A stretch of DNA of 64,000 nucleotides from Aureimonas fodinaquatilis (GTDB lineage Bacteria; Pseudomonadota; Alphaproteobacteria; Rhizobiales; Rhizobiaceae): the NCBI RefSeq assembly GCF_008369445.1, contig NZ_VTWH01000002.1:806001-870000 (forward strand). The letters run 5' to 3'. Position numbers and translations under genes: made by a program. Every line of letters starts with the position of its first letter. Position 1 is the first letter of the stretch. This document shows, piece by piece, positions 8,420 to 17,688 of the stretch. Under the pieces are notes generated by a model. It was not told the origin of the DNA and made no database searches. It worked only from the letters and a program-made list of their open reading frames with translations.

Positions 8420-9913
8420 ATGGCAATGGCTGACACAGACACTTTCGATGGCCGCACAAGACAACCGATGCGCATGGGCAATCTGGCCAGCCTGCCGGTG
8501 TTCTTCGATCTTACGGGAAAGCGGGCAATAGTGGTGGGCGGAGCCAATGCTTCCGCCTGGAAAGCCGAACTTCTGGCTGCGGCCGGCGCCAAGGTTGAGC
8601 TGTATGCTGCACCGGCCGAGCTTTCGGTGGAAATGCACACCGTTCTATCCAATGATTACGCAGGCAGTATTCAGCATCGCTCACGAGACTGGCGGGATGC
8701 CGAATTCGAAGGCGCGGCCATGGCGGTGGCAGACTTTGAAACGAATGGCGAAGCGGAACGCTTTGTCAAAGCCGCAACGCAGGCGGGTGTGCCGGTCAAC
8801 ATTATCGACAAACCGGAATTCTGTCAGTTCCGCTTTGGCACCATCGTCAACCGTTCCCCGGTGGTGATCGGCATTGCGACCGATGGCGCAGCGCCAATTT
8901 TGGGACAAGCCATTCGCCGCCGGATTGAGACCCTGCTGCCGCACGCGTTGAGTGACTGGGCGGCCCTGGCAGCCCGGCTGCGGGGCGAAGTTATGGCCCG
9001 TTTGCAGCCCGGCCCGCAACGCCGTGCATTCTGGGAAAAACTGTCAGACATGGCGTTCACCCGGCGGGTGCCCAATGCCCAGCAGGAAGCCGAGTTGCAC
9101 GATCTGGTTGAAAGTCTTCACCATACGCAAGCTGCGCAAGGCCGTGTGACGCTGGTTGGCGCTGGCCCCGGCGATGCAGAACTTCTGACACTGAAAGCCG
9201 TTCGCGCCTTGCAGGCGGCGGATGTCATTCTGTTTGATGATCTGGTTTCGGATGAGGTTCTGGAACTGGCGCGGCGGGAGGCTCGTCGCATGCTGGTGGG
9301 AAAGCGGGCCGGACGCGACTCCTGCAGACAGGAAGACATCAACCGGACAATGGTGCAGCTTGCTCTGGCGGGCAAACACGTCGTGCGGCTGAAGGGCGGC
9401 GATGTCTCCGTTTTTGGTCGCTCTGGCGAAGAAATTGCCGAGTTGAAGCAGCGTGGAATTCCGGTCAGCATTGTGCCGGGCATCACCGCCGCATCAGCCA
9501 TGGCCGCCGGATTTGGCGTTTCGCTGACCCACCGCGACCATGCCCAGCAGGTGCGCCTTGTCACCGGCCACTCCCGCAAGGGCGGGTTGCCGCAAGACGT
9601 GGATTGGAAGGCATTGGCAGGCAGCAACGCCACGACAATCTTTTACATGGGCGGGCGAATGGCCGCGCAGATTTCCGCGCAGTTGCAGCAGGAAGGAATG
9701 GCGGCCAGCACTCCGGTTGCCATAGCTGCCAACATTTCCCGTGAGGATGAGGCCCGCAATGTTGGCACATTGGCGCAACTGCCCGAGCTGGTTGCGGCTG
9801 TGGGCCTTGATCGACCAATTCTGATCGGGGTGGGCCAGGTTTTTGCGCAATGTCTGGCAGTGCAACCAGGCAATTGGCAGCCTGAAACCGACCTTCTTGC
9901 CAAAACGGCTTAA
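8420..9913 (+). CDS. cysG: Siroheme synthase (fused dehydrogenase/chelatase and uroporphyrinogen-III methyltransferase)
   Basis: A bifunctional protein of about 497 residues. Residues about 15-200 form the CysG N-terminal NAD-binding precorrin-2 dehydrogenase/ferrochelatase module (RAIVVGGANASAWKAELL, GxPVNIIDKPEFCQF, then a dimerisation segment). From about 235 the SUMT module begins with VTLVGAGPGDAELLTLKA and continues with the KRAGRDSCRQEDIN and VVRLKGGDVSVFGR motifs. It makes siroheme from uroporphyrinogen III for sulfite or nitrite reductase. The glycine motif GGANAS is slightly unusual where GGGxVA is common. Start at 8420 is tentative: the ribosome-binding site is weak and ATG 8426 is alternative. 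Confidence 0.93.
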   Translation: MAMADTDTFDGRTRQPMRMGNLASLPVFFDLTGKRAIVVGGANASAWKAELLAAAGAKVELYAAPAELSVEMHTVLSNDYAGSIQHRSRDWRDAEFEGAAMAVADFETNGEAERFVKAATQAGVPVNIIDKPEFCQFRFGTIVNRSPVVIGIATDGAAPILGQAIRRRIETLLPHALSDWAALAARLRGEVMARLQPGPQRRAFWEKLSDMAFTRRVPNAQQEAELHDLVESLHHTQAAQGRVTLVGAGPGDAELLTLKAVRALQAADVILFDDLVSDEVLELARREARRMLVGKRAGRDSCRQEDINRTMVQLALAGKHVVRLKGGDVSVFGRSGEEIAELKQRGIPVSIVPGITAASAMAAGFGVSLTHRDHAQQVRLVTGHSRKGGLPQDVDWKALAGSNATTIFYMGGRMAAQISAQLQQEGMAASTPVAIAANISREDEARNVGTLAQLPELVAAVGLDRPILIGVGQVFAQCLAVQPGNWQPETDLLAKTA

Positions 9914-9967
9914 ACATCCTGCCATTTAAGCCGCGTTACTTCAACGGCAATTTCATGAGACAATACC

Positions 9968-9988
9968 GAGAGTTAAAGCGAAACTCTC
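9968..9988. terminator. Hairpin between convergent cysG and methylmalonyl-CoA mutase genes
   Basis: GAGAGTT at 9968-9974 pairs with AACTCTC at 9982-9988 around a seven-base loop. It touches the stop codon of the mutase gene. There is no T run on either side, so intrinsic termination is doubtful. Confidence 0.3.
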
Positions 9989-12156
9989 TAGTAATAGGCT
10001 TCCGGTTTTTTCTGTCGGTAGCCAAGATGTGCATTTAGCTTGTCCATCAGTTCCAGCGCGGCTTGCGCAATCGGCGTTCCGGGCGGAAAAATCGCCGCTG
10101 CCCCGGCAGAGCGCAATTCATCAAAATCCTGCGGGGGAATGACACCACCAACAACGACCAGAATGTCTGGCCGCCCAAGCTTGCGCAATTCCTCGCGAAG
10201 CTCCGGCACCAGCGTCAGATGCCCGGCGGCCAGTGACGAAACGCCAATCACGTGCACATCTTCTGCCAGCGCCTGTTCAGCCACTTCGCCGGGCGTGGCA
10301 AAGAGTGCACCAATCACCACGTCGAAACCAAGGTCACCAAAGGCGGAGGCGACAACCTTCTGGCCGCGATCATGGCCATCCTGCCCCATTTTCGCGACAA
10401 GAATTTTGGGCAGCATGCCCTCAACATTGCGAAAATCCTCAACAAGGGACTGCACACGCCGGGTTGCCTCATCGGGGGTTCCGAATTCGCGCTTGTAAAC
10501 GCCCTTGTTGATTTTGATGTCGGCCTTGTGCCGGTTCCACGCGGTTTCCAGCGCCAGGGAAATTTCACCGACTGTCGCCCGCGCCCGTGCCGCATCCACC
10601 GCCAGTGCCAGCAAATTGCCCTGCCCTGATGTCGCGCTTCGGGTCAAAGCCTGCAGGGCCGCATCCACCTCCGCCTGATTGCGGGAGCCACGCAGCCGTT
10701 CCAGCTTTTCAATCTGCCGGGCGCGCACTGCCGAATTGTCAACTTTCAGCACGTCAATCGGCTGCTCATCACTCACCCTGTAGCGGTTCACCCCGACCAC
10801 GGTTTGCAGGCCGGCATCAATTCGAGCCTGGGTGCGCGCTGCCGCCTCTTCAATTCTCAGCTTCGGCACGCCTGCCTCAATGGCTTTTGCCATGCCGCCC
10901 AGAGTTTCCACCTCGTCAATATGCGCCATGGCGCGAGACGCCAGATCTGCCGTCAGGCGCTCGACATACCAGGAGCCACCCCACGGATCGATGATCCGGC
11001 TGGTGCCACTTTCCAGTTGCAGCAGCAATTGCGTGTTGCGGGCAATGCGTGCGGAAAAATCGGTTGGAAGCGCCAGTGCCTCATCCAGCGAGTTGGTGTG
11101 CAGCGACTGTGTGTGGCCTTGGGTTGCCGCCATGGCCTCAATGGCCGTGCGTCCGACATTGTTGAACACATCCTGCGCGGTCAGCGACCAGCCAGAGGTC
11201 TGGCAATGGGCCCGCAATGCCAGCGATTTTTCACTTTGCGGGTTAAACCTTGAAACCAGCTCGGTCCACAGCAGCCTGCCTGCGCGCAGCTTGGCCACTT
11301 CCATGAAAAAGTTCATGCCAACTGCCCAGAAGAAGGAAAGGCGCGGCGCAAAACTGTCAATCGGCAGGCCTGCATCGACCCCGGCGCGCATATATTCGAC
11401 ACCATCCGCCAGCGTATAGGCCAGTTCCAGATCGGCGGTCGCTCCCGCTTCCTGCATATGGTAGCCGGAAATGGAAATGGAGTTGAAACGCGGCATATGC
11501 TGCGATGTGTAGGCAAAAATATCGGAGACAATGCGCATCGACCCGGCCGGCGGGTAAATATAGGTGTTGCGCACCATAAACTCTTTGAGAATATCGTTCT
11601 GAATGGTCCCGGACAGCTTGTCCGCAGATACACCCTGTTCTTCACCCGCAACAATGTACAAAGCAAGAATGGGCAACACAGCGCCATTCATGGTCATGGA
11701 TACGCTCATCTGATCCAGCGGGATGCCATCGAACAGCGTCTGCATGTCATAGATGGAATCAATGGCAACGCCCGCCATGCCGACATCGCCCGCAACGCGC
11801 GGGTGGTCGCTGTCGTAACCACGATGCGTTGCCAGATCAAAGGCCACTGACAGCCCCTTCTGACCCGCGGCAAGGTTGCGCCGGTAAAAGGCGTTGGATT
11901 CCTCGGCGGTTGAAAAACCGGCATATTGCCGGATTGTCCATGGCTGGTTCACATACATCGTAGGATAAGGCCCGCGAACGAACGGCGGCACGCCAGGAAA
12001 AGAACTGGCAAAGTTCAGGCCCCGGCAATCCTGCGGCCCGTAACAGGAGGCAACGGCAATTCCTTCGGGTGTTTCCCACGGTTCCGCCATCCGGGCTTTG
12101 GCCGGCATGGCAACTCCCTTGCGCGCCAGAGTGGAAAAATCAGGGATCGCGCTCAT
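9988..12156 (-). CDS. Methylmalonyl-CoA mutase, large (catalytic) subunit
   Basis: A protein of 722 residues, full length for the catalytic subunit. The N-terminal two thirds form the substrate TIM barrel ([37 protein letters not shown]). The C-terminal 130 residues form the B12-binding domain with the GQDGHDRG motif (His ligand to cobalt), VSSLAAGH and [11 protein letters not shown], the DxHxxG-SxL-GG signature. It isomerises (R)-methylmalonyl-CoA to succinyl-CoA, the last step of propionyl-CoA breakdown (odd-chain fatty acids, Val, Ile, Met, Thr). It overlaps the small-subunit gene by 4 bp (ATGA), so the two are coupled. No MeaB chaperone gene is seen nearby. Confidence 0.97.
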   Translation of the reverse strand: MSAIPDFSTLARKGVAMPAKARMAEPWETPEGIAVASCYGPQDCRGLNFASSFPGVPPFVRGPYPTMYVNQPWTIRQYAGFSTAEESNAFYRRNLAAGQKGLSVAFDLATHRGYDSDHPRVAGDVGMAGVAIDSIYDMQTLFDGIPLDQMSVSMTMNGAVLPILALYIVAGEEQGVSADKLSGTIQNDILKEFMVRNTYIYPPAGSMRIVSDIFAYTSQHMPRFNSISISGYHMQEAGATADLELAYTLADGVEYMRAGVDAGLPIDSFAPRLSFFWAVGMNFFMEVAKLRAGRLLWTELVSRFNPQSEKSLALRAHCQTSGWSLTAQDVFNNVGRTAIEAMAATQGHTQSLHTNSLDEALALPTDFSARIARNTQLLLQLESGTSRIIDPWGGSWYVERLTADLASRAMAHIDEVETLGGMAKAIEAGVPKLRIEEAAARTQARIDAGLQTVVGVNRYRVSDEQPIDVLKVDNSAVRARQIEKLERLRGSRNQAEVDAALQALTRSATSGQGNLLALAVDAARARATVGEISLALETAWNRHKADIKINKGVYKREFGTPDEATRRVQSLVEDFRNVEGMLPKILVAKMGQDGHDRGQKVVASAFGDLGFDVVIGALFATPGEVAEQALAEDVHVIGVSSLAAGHLTLVPELREELRKLGRPDILVVVGGVIPPQDFDELRSAGAAAIFPPGTPIAQAALELMDKLNAHLGYRQKKPEAYY

Positions 12157-13511
12157 GCCACCACCTCGCTTTCGCTCTCAAATGACTGCGCGTCACGATA
12201 CACACCCAATGGAGAGGTGAACCTGGGCCCTGGCAACAGAACGGACGGTTGACGATCGTCAGGGTTGATAAATCTGGTGGTACCCAGAATTGGCTGCTGG
12301 CCGGATTCAATAGCCGCCAGCCGCGCAGCCCTTGTGTTGGCCAGTTCTGCCTGCCAGGCGCCAGAACCCATTGCGGCCACTATGCCGCCCTGCGCTTCCA
12401 GTTCCTGAAACAGCGCCCATGCTTCGCCCACAAGAGAGGCCGTGATGCTTTCAAAAGCACCCGAGCCTGCGGCGGGGTCCGCAACTGCTGCCAGATGGCT
12501 TTCTTCCAGCAACAGAATTTGCAGATTGCGGGCGGTGCGCCGGGACATGGCATCACCCAGCCCCACGGCAATTGTGTGCGGCAAAATGGAAATGCTGTCT
12601 GCGCCGCCAATCGCCGCCGAAAAAGCACCAAGCATATTGCGCAGAAGATTTGTTGCCGCGTCCTGCCGCGTTACCATGCGCAAAGAGGTTTCTGCGCCAA
12701 TCAGTGGCTGTTGAGCGGGCATGTTGCATGCGGCGGCAACCTCCCCCCACAATTGCCGCAAGGCGCGAAACTTTGCCACGCCAATAAATTCATCCGCATC
12801 GGCTGAAAGATGCAGCGAAATCAGATCCGAAGCATTTTCCAGAGACTCGCCCAACGTTTCCAGGCATCGCAAGGCAGCAACTGACGTTGATAGAACTGCT
12901 GCCAGTTCCTGCGCGGCCGACGCTCCGGCATTGTGGTGCACGCGGCCATCTGCCCGCCAGATCGGCCCGCCAAATCCACACGCCAAAAGCTTTTGTGCAA
13001 GGTTGGCATTGGCAGCCAGCGGGTTGAGGCCGAAACTGATATGGACAAGGTCTGGTGTCAGGCGCTGGTTGGCCATTACGGCCAATACCGCCTCAACGCA
13101 GGCCGCCTCATCACCATCCGGCAAAGCAAGCGCAAGCGAAATACGGTCCAGTTCCACCGGGCGAAGTGCTTCTGCCAAATCACGCGCAGCAATGCCGAAG
13201 CCGTAAGCCGCCGGTGCGCCGTCAAAGCAGATTTCCAGACCCGTTGCACCTCCGGCAAGATCGGCCAAGGCTAGATCCGCAGCCGCAAGCGGCTCGGGAT
13301 GGTCCAACCGTTGAAAGATTTTCCATGGCAAATCTGGCCTTTGCCTTGTGGAACGGGCCGTTTCAACCTCAACAGCCCGATAAAGTGGTTGCAGCGCAAA
13401 ACCTTCCAGGGTTTGCGAACAGAGCGTTTCAAAGTCTGCATCTTTCAAGACTTTGGCTACCCGTGACCGCCAGGCTGCCTCCTGCTCTTCGTAACCCTGA
13501 CCTGCCTGCAC
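12153..13511 (-). CDS. Methylmalonyl-CoA mutase, small subunit (short form)
   Basis: A protein of 452 residues related to the mutase barrel domain, with segments such as [20 protein letters not shown] and [14 protein letters not shown]. The classical small subunit is over 600 residues and includes a degenerate B12-binding domain; this one stops after the barrel and lacks that domain, which I believe is common in alphaproteobacteria. It is non-catalytic and stabilises the heterodimer with the large subunit just downstream. The start is a GTG; an in-frame TAA lies a short way upstream with no ATG between. Confidence 0.9.
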   Translation of the reverse strand: MQAGQGYEEQEAAWRSRVAKVLKDADFETLCSQTLEGFALQPLYRAVEVETARSTRQRPDLPWKIFQRLDHPEPLAAADLALADLAGGATGLEICFDGAPAAYGFGIAARDLAEALRPVELDRISLALALPDGDEAACVEAVLAVMANQRLTPDLVHISFGLNPLAANANLAQKLLACGFGGPIWRADGRVHHNAGASAAQELAAVLSTSVAALRCLETLGESLENASDLISLHLSADADEFIGVAKFRALRQLWGEVAAACNMPAQQPLIGAETSLRMVTRQDAATNLLRNMLGAFSAAIGGADSISILPHTIAVGLGDAMSRRTARNLQILLLEESHLAAVADPAAGSGAFESITASLVGEAWALFQELEAQGGIVAAMGSGAWQAELANTRAARLAAIESGQQPILGTTRFINPDDRQPSVLLPGPRFTSPLGVYRDAQSFESESEVVA

Positions 13512-13574
13512 CTGACGCGTCCTTCCAGCCCATTGACGAAAAGCATTTTACGCATTGTGCGGCTTATTAGCCAA

Positions 13575-14243
13575 TCAGCTACGCTGGACTTTCAGAAATT
13601 CAACCAGTCCTGTGCACGCGCCCATGATGTGATCATGGGTCAGGCGCGCCGCCAGATCCGCATCCGCATCCTTGCAGGCCTGCAGGATTTCAGCATGTTC
13701 GGCGCGCGCACGGGCCATGCCATCAGTCAGCACCAGTTGCGCGCGCAAATATCGCCCCACCTTGTCCAAAGCGGCCCCTGCCACCTGTAAAAAATAGGGT
13801 CTGCCCGCATCCTGATACAGCGTTTCATGGAATCGCCGATTCAGCGTGGCCCAGTTCGCGCTGTTTTTTTCCGCTGCAAACTGCTTGTGAAACAATGTCG
13901 CCTCACGCAGCGATTCCGGGCGCAGATTGCGCACCGAGTGTCGAATGACTTCGGATTCCAGAAGCGCCCGAAATTCAAATGTTTCAGCAATTTCTGCCAG
14001 CGACAGCGAGGAGACGACGGCGCCCTTGTAGCGCTGGTTGGTCACAAGCCCCTGCTCTTCCAGCCTTGCAAGCGCCTCGCGCACTGGAATGCGGCTGACA
14101 TTGAACATGGTGGCAAGCTGGTCCTGGCGCAACAGATCACCATCCTGCAAATCACCATCGACGATGGATTCACGCAATGCCTCAAAAATCAGATCGGCGG
14201 CTGACGCCATGGTGCCGATGTTTTTTGCCTTGATATTGAGCAT
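13575..14243 (-). CDS. GntR family regulator with FCD ligand domain, probably of hydroxyproline catabolism
   Basis: A protein of 222 residues. Residues about 12-80 form the GntR winged helix (ADLIFEALRESIVDGDLQDGDLL ... VSRIPVREALARLEEQGLV). The rest is an all-helical FCD domain; the metal-binding residues are plausible in RFHETLYQ and AEHAEILQAC...THDHI. It is divergent from hypD, and a 26-bp palindrome typical of FCD-GntR operators lies between them at 14325-14350. I infer that it controls the hypD-hypO-hypRE operon and its own expression, with an intermediate of the pathway as inducer. Its stop is 64 bp from the mutase small-subunit gene on the same strand, so read-through into that operon is possible. 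Confidence 0.88.
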   Translation of the reverse strand: MLNIKAKNIGTMASAADLIFEALRESIVDGDLQDGDLLRQDQLATMFNVSRIPVREALARLEEQGLVTNQRYKGAVVSSLSLAEIAETFEFRALLESEVIRHSVRNLRPESLREATLFHKQFAAEKNSANWATLNRRFHETLYQDAGRPYFLQVAGAALDKVGRYLRAQLVLTDGMARARAEHAEILQACKDADADLAARLTHDHIMGACTGLVEFLKVQRS

Positions 14244-14324
14244 CGCATTCTCACAATGACGCTTAGAGACTTAAACCTCGTACACATGATGCCGCAAAAG
14301 AGCGAAAAAAGAAAGATATCCGAT

Positions 14325-14350
14325 ATTGCAAATTGGATCCAATCTGCAAT
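14325..14350. promoter_or_regulatory. Palindromic operator candidate for the GntR regulator
   Basis: A 26-bp dyad: ATTGCA (14325-14330), one base, the core ATTGGATCCAAT (14332-14343), one base, TGCAAT (14345-14350). Only the two single bases break the symmetry. The core TTGGATCCAA fits operators reported for FCD-type GntR proteins. It sits 40 bp before the hypD start codon and 81 bp before the regulator start, so one site could control both promoters. Confidence 0.8.
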
Positions 14351-14357
14351 AATCAAT

Positions 14358-14368
14358 CCAATCATTGG
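14358..14368. promoter_or_regulatory. Secondary operator-like dyad
   Basis: CCAAT-C-ATTGG is a short palindrome sharing the CCAAT/ATTGG half-sites of the main operator, 8 bp to its right and upstream of the hypD ribosome-binding site. It may be a weaker second site for the same protein. Confidence 0.45.
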
Positions 14369-14390
14369 TTCTCGATAGGAGTTTTTTGCC

Positions 14391-15287
14391 ATGTGGAAGG
14401 GCGTCATCCCCGCCGTTACAACCAAGTTTCTGGAAAACGGCGGTCTGGACAATGACGAGAATGTTCGTTGCTGGGGCCTGCAAATGGATGCAGGCTGTGA
14501 CGGGCTGATCGTCTGCGGCTCTTTGGGCGAAGGGCCAATGCTAACCCTGAGCGAAAAGATCGAGCTGTTGAAAACCGCCAGATCTGTCAGCAATGGCAAG
14601 CCGGTGCTGATGACAGTTGCCGCGGCGTCGACAGCGGAAAGCTGCGAGATTGCCAAAGCTGCCGCCAAGGCTGGCGCTGACGGACTGATGGTTGTGCCAA
14701 GCCTGATTTACCACACAAACCGGCAGGAAACGCTGGACAGCATGCGCGCGGTGGCAGCGGCAGGTGACCTGCCCGTCATGATCTATTCCAACCGCGTTGC
14801 CTATAAGGTCGATATCACGCCGGACATCATGGAAGAGCTGGCTGAAGACAGTCGCTTCGTCGCCATCAAGGAATCATCCGACGATATTCGCCGCACCTCG
14901 GAAATCTTCAGCCGGCTGGGTGACCGTTACGCCGTTCTGACCGGCGTTGACAATCTGGCATTCGAAGCCCTGTCGGTGGGTGCAGTTGGCTGGGTTGCCG
15001 GGCTTGTGGTGGCCTTTCCGAAGGAAACGGTTGCCATTTACCAGTTGCTTCAGCAGGGCCGCACGCAGGAGGCACTGGCCATTTATCGCTGGTTCCGCCC
15101 ATTGCTGGACCTAGATGTTTCCAGCTATCTTGTGCAAAATATCAAGCTGGCGGAAGTTATGGCCATAGGCTCCAATGACCGGGTTCGCGCACCACGTCAG
15201 CCACTGGCGGGCGAAGAGCGTGCACGGGTCGAGAAAATCATTTCTCAGGCGCTTGCCACTCGGCCAGCTCTTCCCTCCCTTTCCTGA
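14391..15287 (+). CDS. hypD: Delta-1-pyrroline-4-hydroxy-2-carboxylate deaminase (DapA family)
   Basis: A protein of 298 residues with the DapA/NAL aldolase barrel. The Schiff-base lysine is K160 in VAIKESSDD, and the catalytic tyrosine is Y132 in MIYSNRVAY; the substrate loop reads GSLGEGPMLT. DapA-family members next to a proline-racemase-like epimerase and a DadA-like oxidase are the HypD deaminases, which turn pyrroline-4-hydroxy-2-carboxylate into 2-oxoglutarate semialdehyde. GATAGGAG precedes the ATG. It is first in the rightward operon hypD-hypO-hypRE, below the palindromic operator. The semialdehyde dehydrogenase that completes the pathway is not in this window. Confidence 0.88.
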   Translation: MWKGVIPAVTTKFLENGGLDNDENVRCWGLQMDAGCDGLIVCGSLGEGPMLTLSEKIELLKTARSVSNGKPVLMTVAAASTAESCEIAKAAAKAGADGLMVVPSLIYHTNRQETLDSMRAVAAAGDLPVMIYSNRVAYKVDITPDIMEELAEDSRFVAIKESSDDIRRTSEIFSRLGDRYAVLTGVDNLAFEALSVGAVGWVAGLVVAFPKETVAIYQLLQQGRTQEALAIYRWFRPLLDLDVSSYLVQNIKLAEVMAIGSNDRVRAPRQPLAGEERARVEKIISQALATRPALPSLS

Positions 15288-15302
15288 AAACAGGGCAACC
15301 CA

Positions 15303-16568
15303 ATGACGCAGGAAGCCAGGGCCGATATTGTCGTTATCGGCGCTGGCGTCGTTGGCCTGATGGCGGCGCTGGCACTGTCTGCCACCGGTCGGACGGTCAC
15401 GATTGTTGAAAAAAATGCTCCGGCGCGCGGTGCCAGTTTTGGCAATGCCGGAATCCTGGCATTTTCCGAGATCATGCCCCTCGCCTCACCCGGCATCATT
15501 CGTCAGGCACCGAAATGGCTGCTGGATCCGCTTGGCCCTCTGAGCATCCGCCCCTCCTACGCACACAGAATTGCCCCCTGGTTGTGGCGCTTCTGGCAAG
15601 CCAGCAGGCCCCAGGCCTATGGCAAAATCATGCAGGCGCAGGCCGCTTTGATGCAGCTTTCCCGGCAGGAAATGCAGCGTGCCAGTGCCAGTGCAGAGCT
15701 TGGCCAGCACATTGAAACCACCGGCACTCTGGACCTTTACGATGGCGAGGCAGCCTTTAACGCCGCAAGGCGGGACTGGACAGCCAAGGAAAAGGCCGGG
15801 ATTGGCTTTCAAGTGATTTCCGGAAGCGAAATTGAAACGCTGCAGCCCGGACTGGCCAAGCGGTTTCTGAGCCATGCGGTTTACGATCCAACGGGTCAGC
15901 AGGTCAAAAGCCCCTATGATTTCACCATGGCCCTGGCCAGCCAGTTCACCGCGCAAGGTGGCTCGATTGTGCGCGATGAGGTGCTGAAGATTGAGCCACA
16001 AGGCACAGGCGCGCGTGTCATCTGTCCTGGCGGCCGCGTGCTGACAGCCAATTGCGTGGTTCTTGCCGCCGGTGCGTGGTCGGGAAAGCTGGCCGCTGCG
16101 CTTGGAGACAAATTGCCGCTTGAAACCGAGCGCGGATACAACACCACACTGCCTCCGGGCGCCTTTGATCTGAAATGTCAGCTCTATTTCAACGGCCACG
16201 GCTTTGTCGCCACGCCCGTTGAAGGAGGCGTAAGAATTGGTGGCGCGGTGGAGCTGGGCGGCCTGTTTTTAGCCCCCAACTATGCGCGCTCCGCTGCAAT
16301 GCTGGCAAAAGCGCAGGAATTTCTGCCGGGGCTGAATCCGGCTGGCGGTACGCAGTGGATGGGTTTCCGCCCATCCATGGCAGATACGCTGGCCGTTATT
16401 GGCCATTCCAGCGCCAGCCGCTCCATTGTTTACGCATTCGGCCACGGCCACCTTGGCCTGACGCAGTCAGCCGGTACGGCGCGTCTGGTGCGAGATCTGG
16501 TTCTGGGCAGTGAGCCGGCTATTCCGATGGCTGCCTACTCACCTGCACGTTTCAAACATCACGAGTAA
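15303..16568 (+). CDS. hypO: FAD-dependent D-hydroxyproline oxidase/dehydrogenase (DadA family)
   Basis: A protein of 421 residues of the D-amino-acid dehydrogenase (DAO) family. The dinucleotide-binding motif IVVIGAGVVGLMAALAL and the acidic end of the second strand (VTIVEKN) are at the N terminus, followed by SFGNAGILA. The C-terminal FAD motif is seen in FGHGHLGLTQSAGTA. In this context it should oxidise cis-4-hydroxy-D-proline to pyrroline-4-hydroxy-2-carboxylate, with electrons passed to the respiratory chain. It starts 15 bp after hypD and ends 7 bp before hypRE, so the three are one operon. Confidence 0.87.
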   Translation: MTQEARADIVVIGAGVVGLMAALALSATGRTVTIVEKNAPARGASFGNAGILAFSEIMPLASPGIIRQAPKWLLDPLGPLSIRPSYAHRIAPWLWRFWQASRPQAYGKIMQAQAALMQLSRQEMQRASASAELGQHIETTGTLDLYDGEAAFNAARRDWTAKEKAGIGFQVISGSEIETLQPGLAKRFLSHAVYDPTGQQVKSPYDFTMALASQFTAQGGSIVRDEVLKIEPQGTGARVICPGGRVLTANCVVLAAGAWSGKLAAALGDKLPLETERGYNTTLPPGAFDLKCQLYFNGHGFVATPVEGGVRIGGAVELGGLFLAPNYARSAAMLAKAQEFLPGLNPAGGTQWMGFRPSMADTLAVIGHSSASRSIVYAFGHGHLGLTQSAGTARLVRDLVLGSEPAIPMAAYSPARFKHHE

Positions 16569-16575
16569 AGAACAT

Positions 16576-17577
16576 ATGGCGCGGCATTCATTTTTCTGCA
16601 TAGACGGTCACACATGCGGCAATCCCGTGCGTCTGGTGGCGGGTGGTGGCCCCAACCTTTCAGGCGCGAACATGCTGGAAAAGCGGGCGCATTTTCTGGC
16701 GGAATATGACTGGATTCGCACCGGCTTGATGTTTGAGCCACGTGGCCATGACATGATGTCAGGCTCTATGCTGTACCCGCCCACGCGTGATGATTGCGAT
16801 GTCGCGATATTGTTCATTGAAACATCCGGCTGCCTGCCAATGTGCGGGCATGGCACTATCGGCACGGTAACCATGGCGCTGGAACATGGACTGGTGACTC
16901 CGAAAGAACCCGGAGTGCTTCGCCTCGACACCCCTGCCGGTCTGGTTGTGGCGACCTATCGGCAGGAAGGCCAGTATGTTGAGGAAGTCCGGTTGGTCAA
17001 TGTGCCGGCTTTTGTGCATTCCACAGGTCTGGAAGTCGAATGTCCCGGCCTTGGCAGCCTGACTGTGGATGTCGCCTTTGGCGGAAACTTTTACGCAATT
17101 GTCGAGGCGCAACCCGGTTTCCGCGATATGGCTGATTACACAGCGTCTCAACTGGTGCAGTTTTCCGGCCCTCTGCGCCGCGCGCTGAATGAAAAATACA
17201 GTTTTGTTCACCCGGAAAAGCCAGAGATCAGCGGCCTGTCACATATTCTCTGGACCGGTGCGCCAACCAACCCTGAATCCCATGCGCGCAATGCAGTTTT
17301 TTACGGGGACAAGGCCATCGACCGCTCTCCGTGCGGCACAGGCACATCCGCCCGTATTGCGCATTGGGCTTCGCGGGGAAAATTGCAGGTTGGAGATCCG
17401 TTTGTGCATGAAAGTATTATTGGATCATTGTTCAAAGGCAGGGTGGAGGCTGCGGCCGAGGTGGCTGGCATACCGGCAATTGTCCCATCCATTGCGGGAT
17501 GGGCTCGCATGACAGGTTACAACACGATTTTCATTGACGACAGAGACCCGTTTGCACACGGCTTTCAGGTTTTGTAA
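16576..17577 (+). CDS. hypRE: 4-hydroxyproline 2-epimerase (proline racemase family)
   Basis: A protein of 333 residues of the proline racemase superfamily. Both catalytic cysteines are present: C90 in LPMCGHGTIG and C253 in DRSPCGTGTSAR. Two cysteines indicate a racemase/epimerase rather than a dehydratase, which has Thr in the second place. It should convert trans-4-hydroxy-L-proline to cis-4-hydroxy-D-proline, the first step of bacterial hydroxyproline use. The ATG at 16576 follows the hypO stop by 7 bp. The order here is deaminase, oxidase, epimerase, so the gene for the first pathway step is last. Confidence 0.9.
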   Translation: MARHSFFCIDGHTCGNPVRLVAGGGPNLSGANMLEKRAHFLAEYDWIRTGLMFEPRGHDMMSGSMLYPPTRDDCDVAILFIETSGCLPMCGHGTIGTVTMALEHGLVTPKEPGVLRLDTPAGLVVATYRQEGQYVEEVRLVNVPAFVHSTGLEVECPGLGSLTVDVAFGGNFYAIVEAQPGFRDMADYTASQLVQFSGPLRRALNEKYSFVHPEKPEISGLSHILWTGAPTNPESHARNAVFYGDKAIDRSPCGTGTSARIAHWASRGKLQVGDPFVHESIIGSLFKGRVEAAAEVAGIPAIVPSIAGWARMTGYNTIFIDDRDPFAHGFQVL

Positions 17578-17688
17578 CCGGCAGGCACAAGGCAAGACCA
17601 AAGATCTATTATTCATTGTTTATTTTTTAGTTTCGCTGCTGAAAACTGCCTGTATGTTCACGCAAAAGGTTTTCACAGCGGAGCGCTC

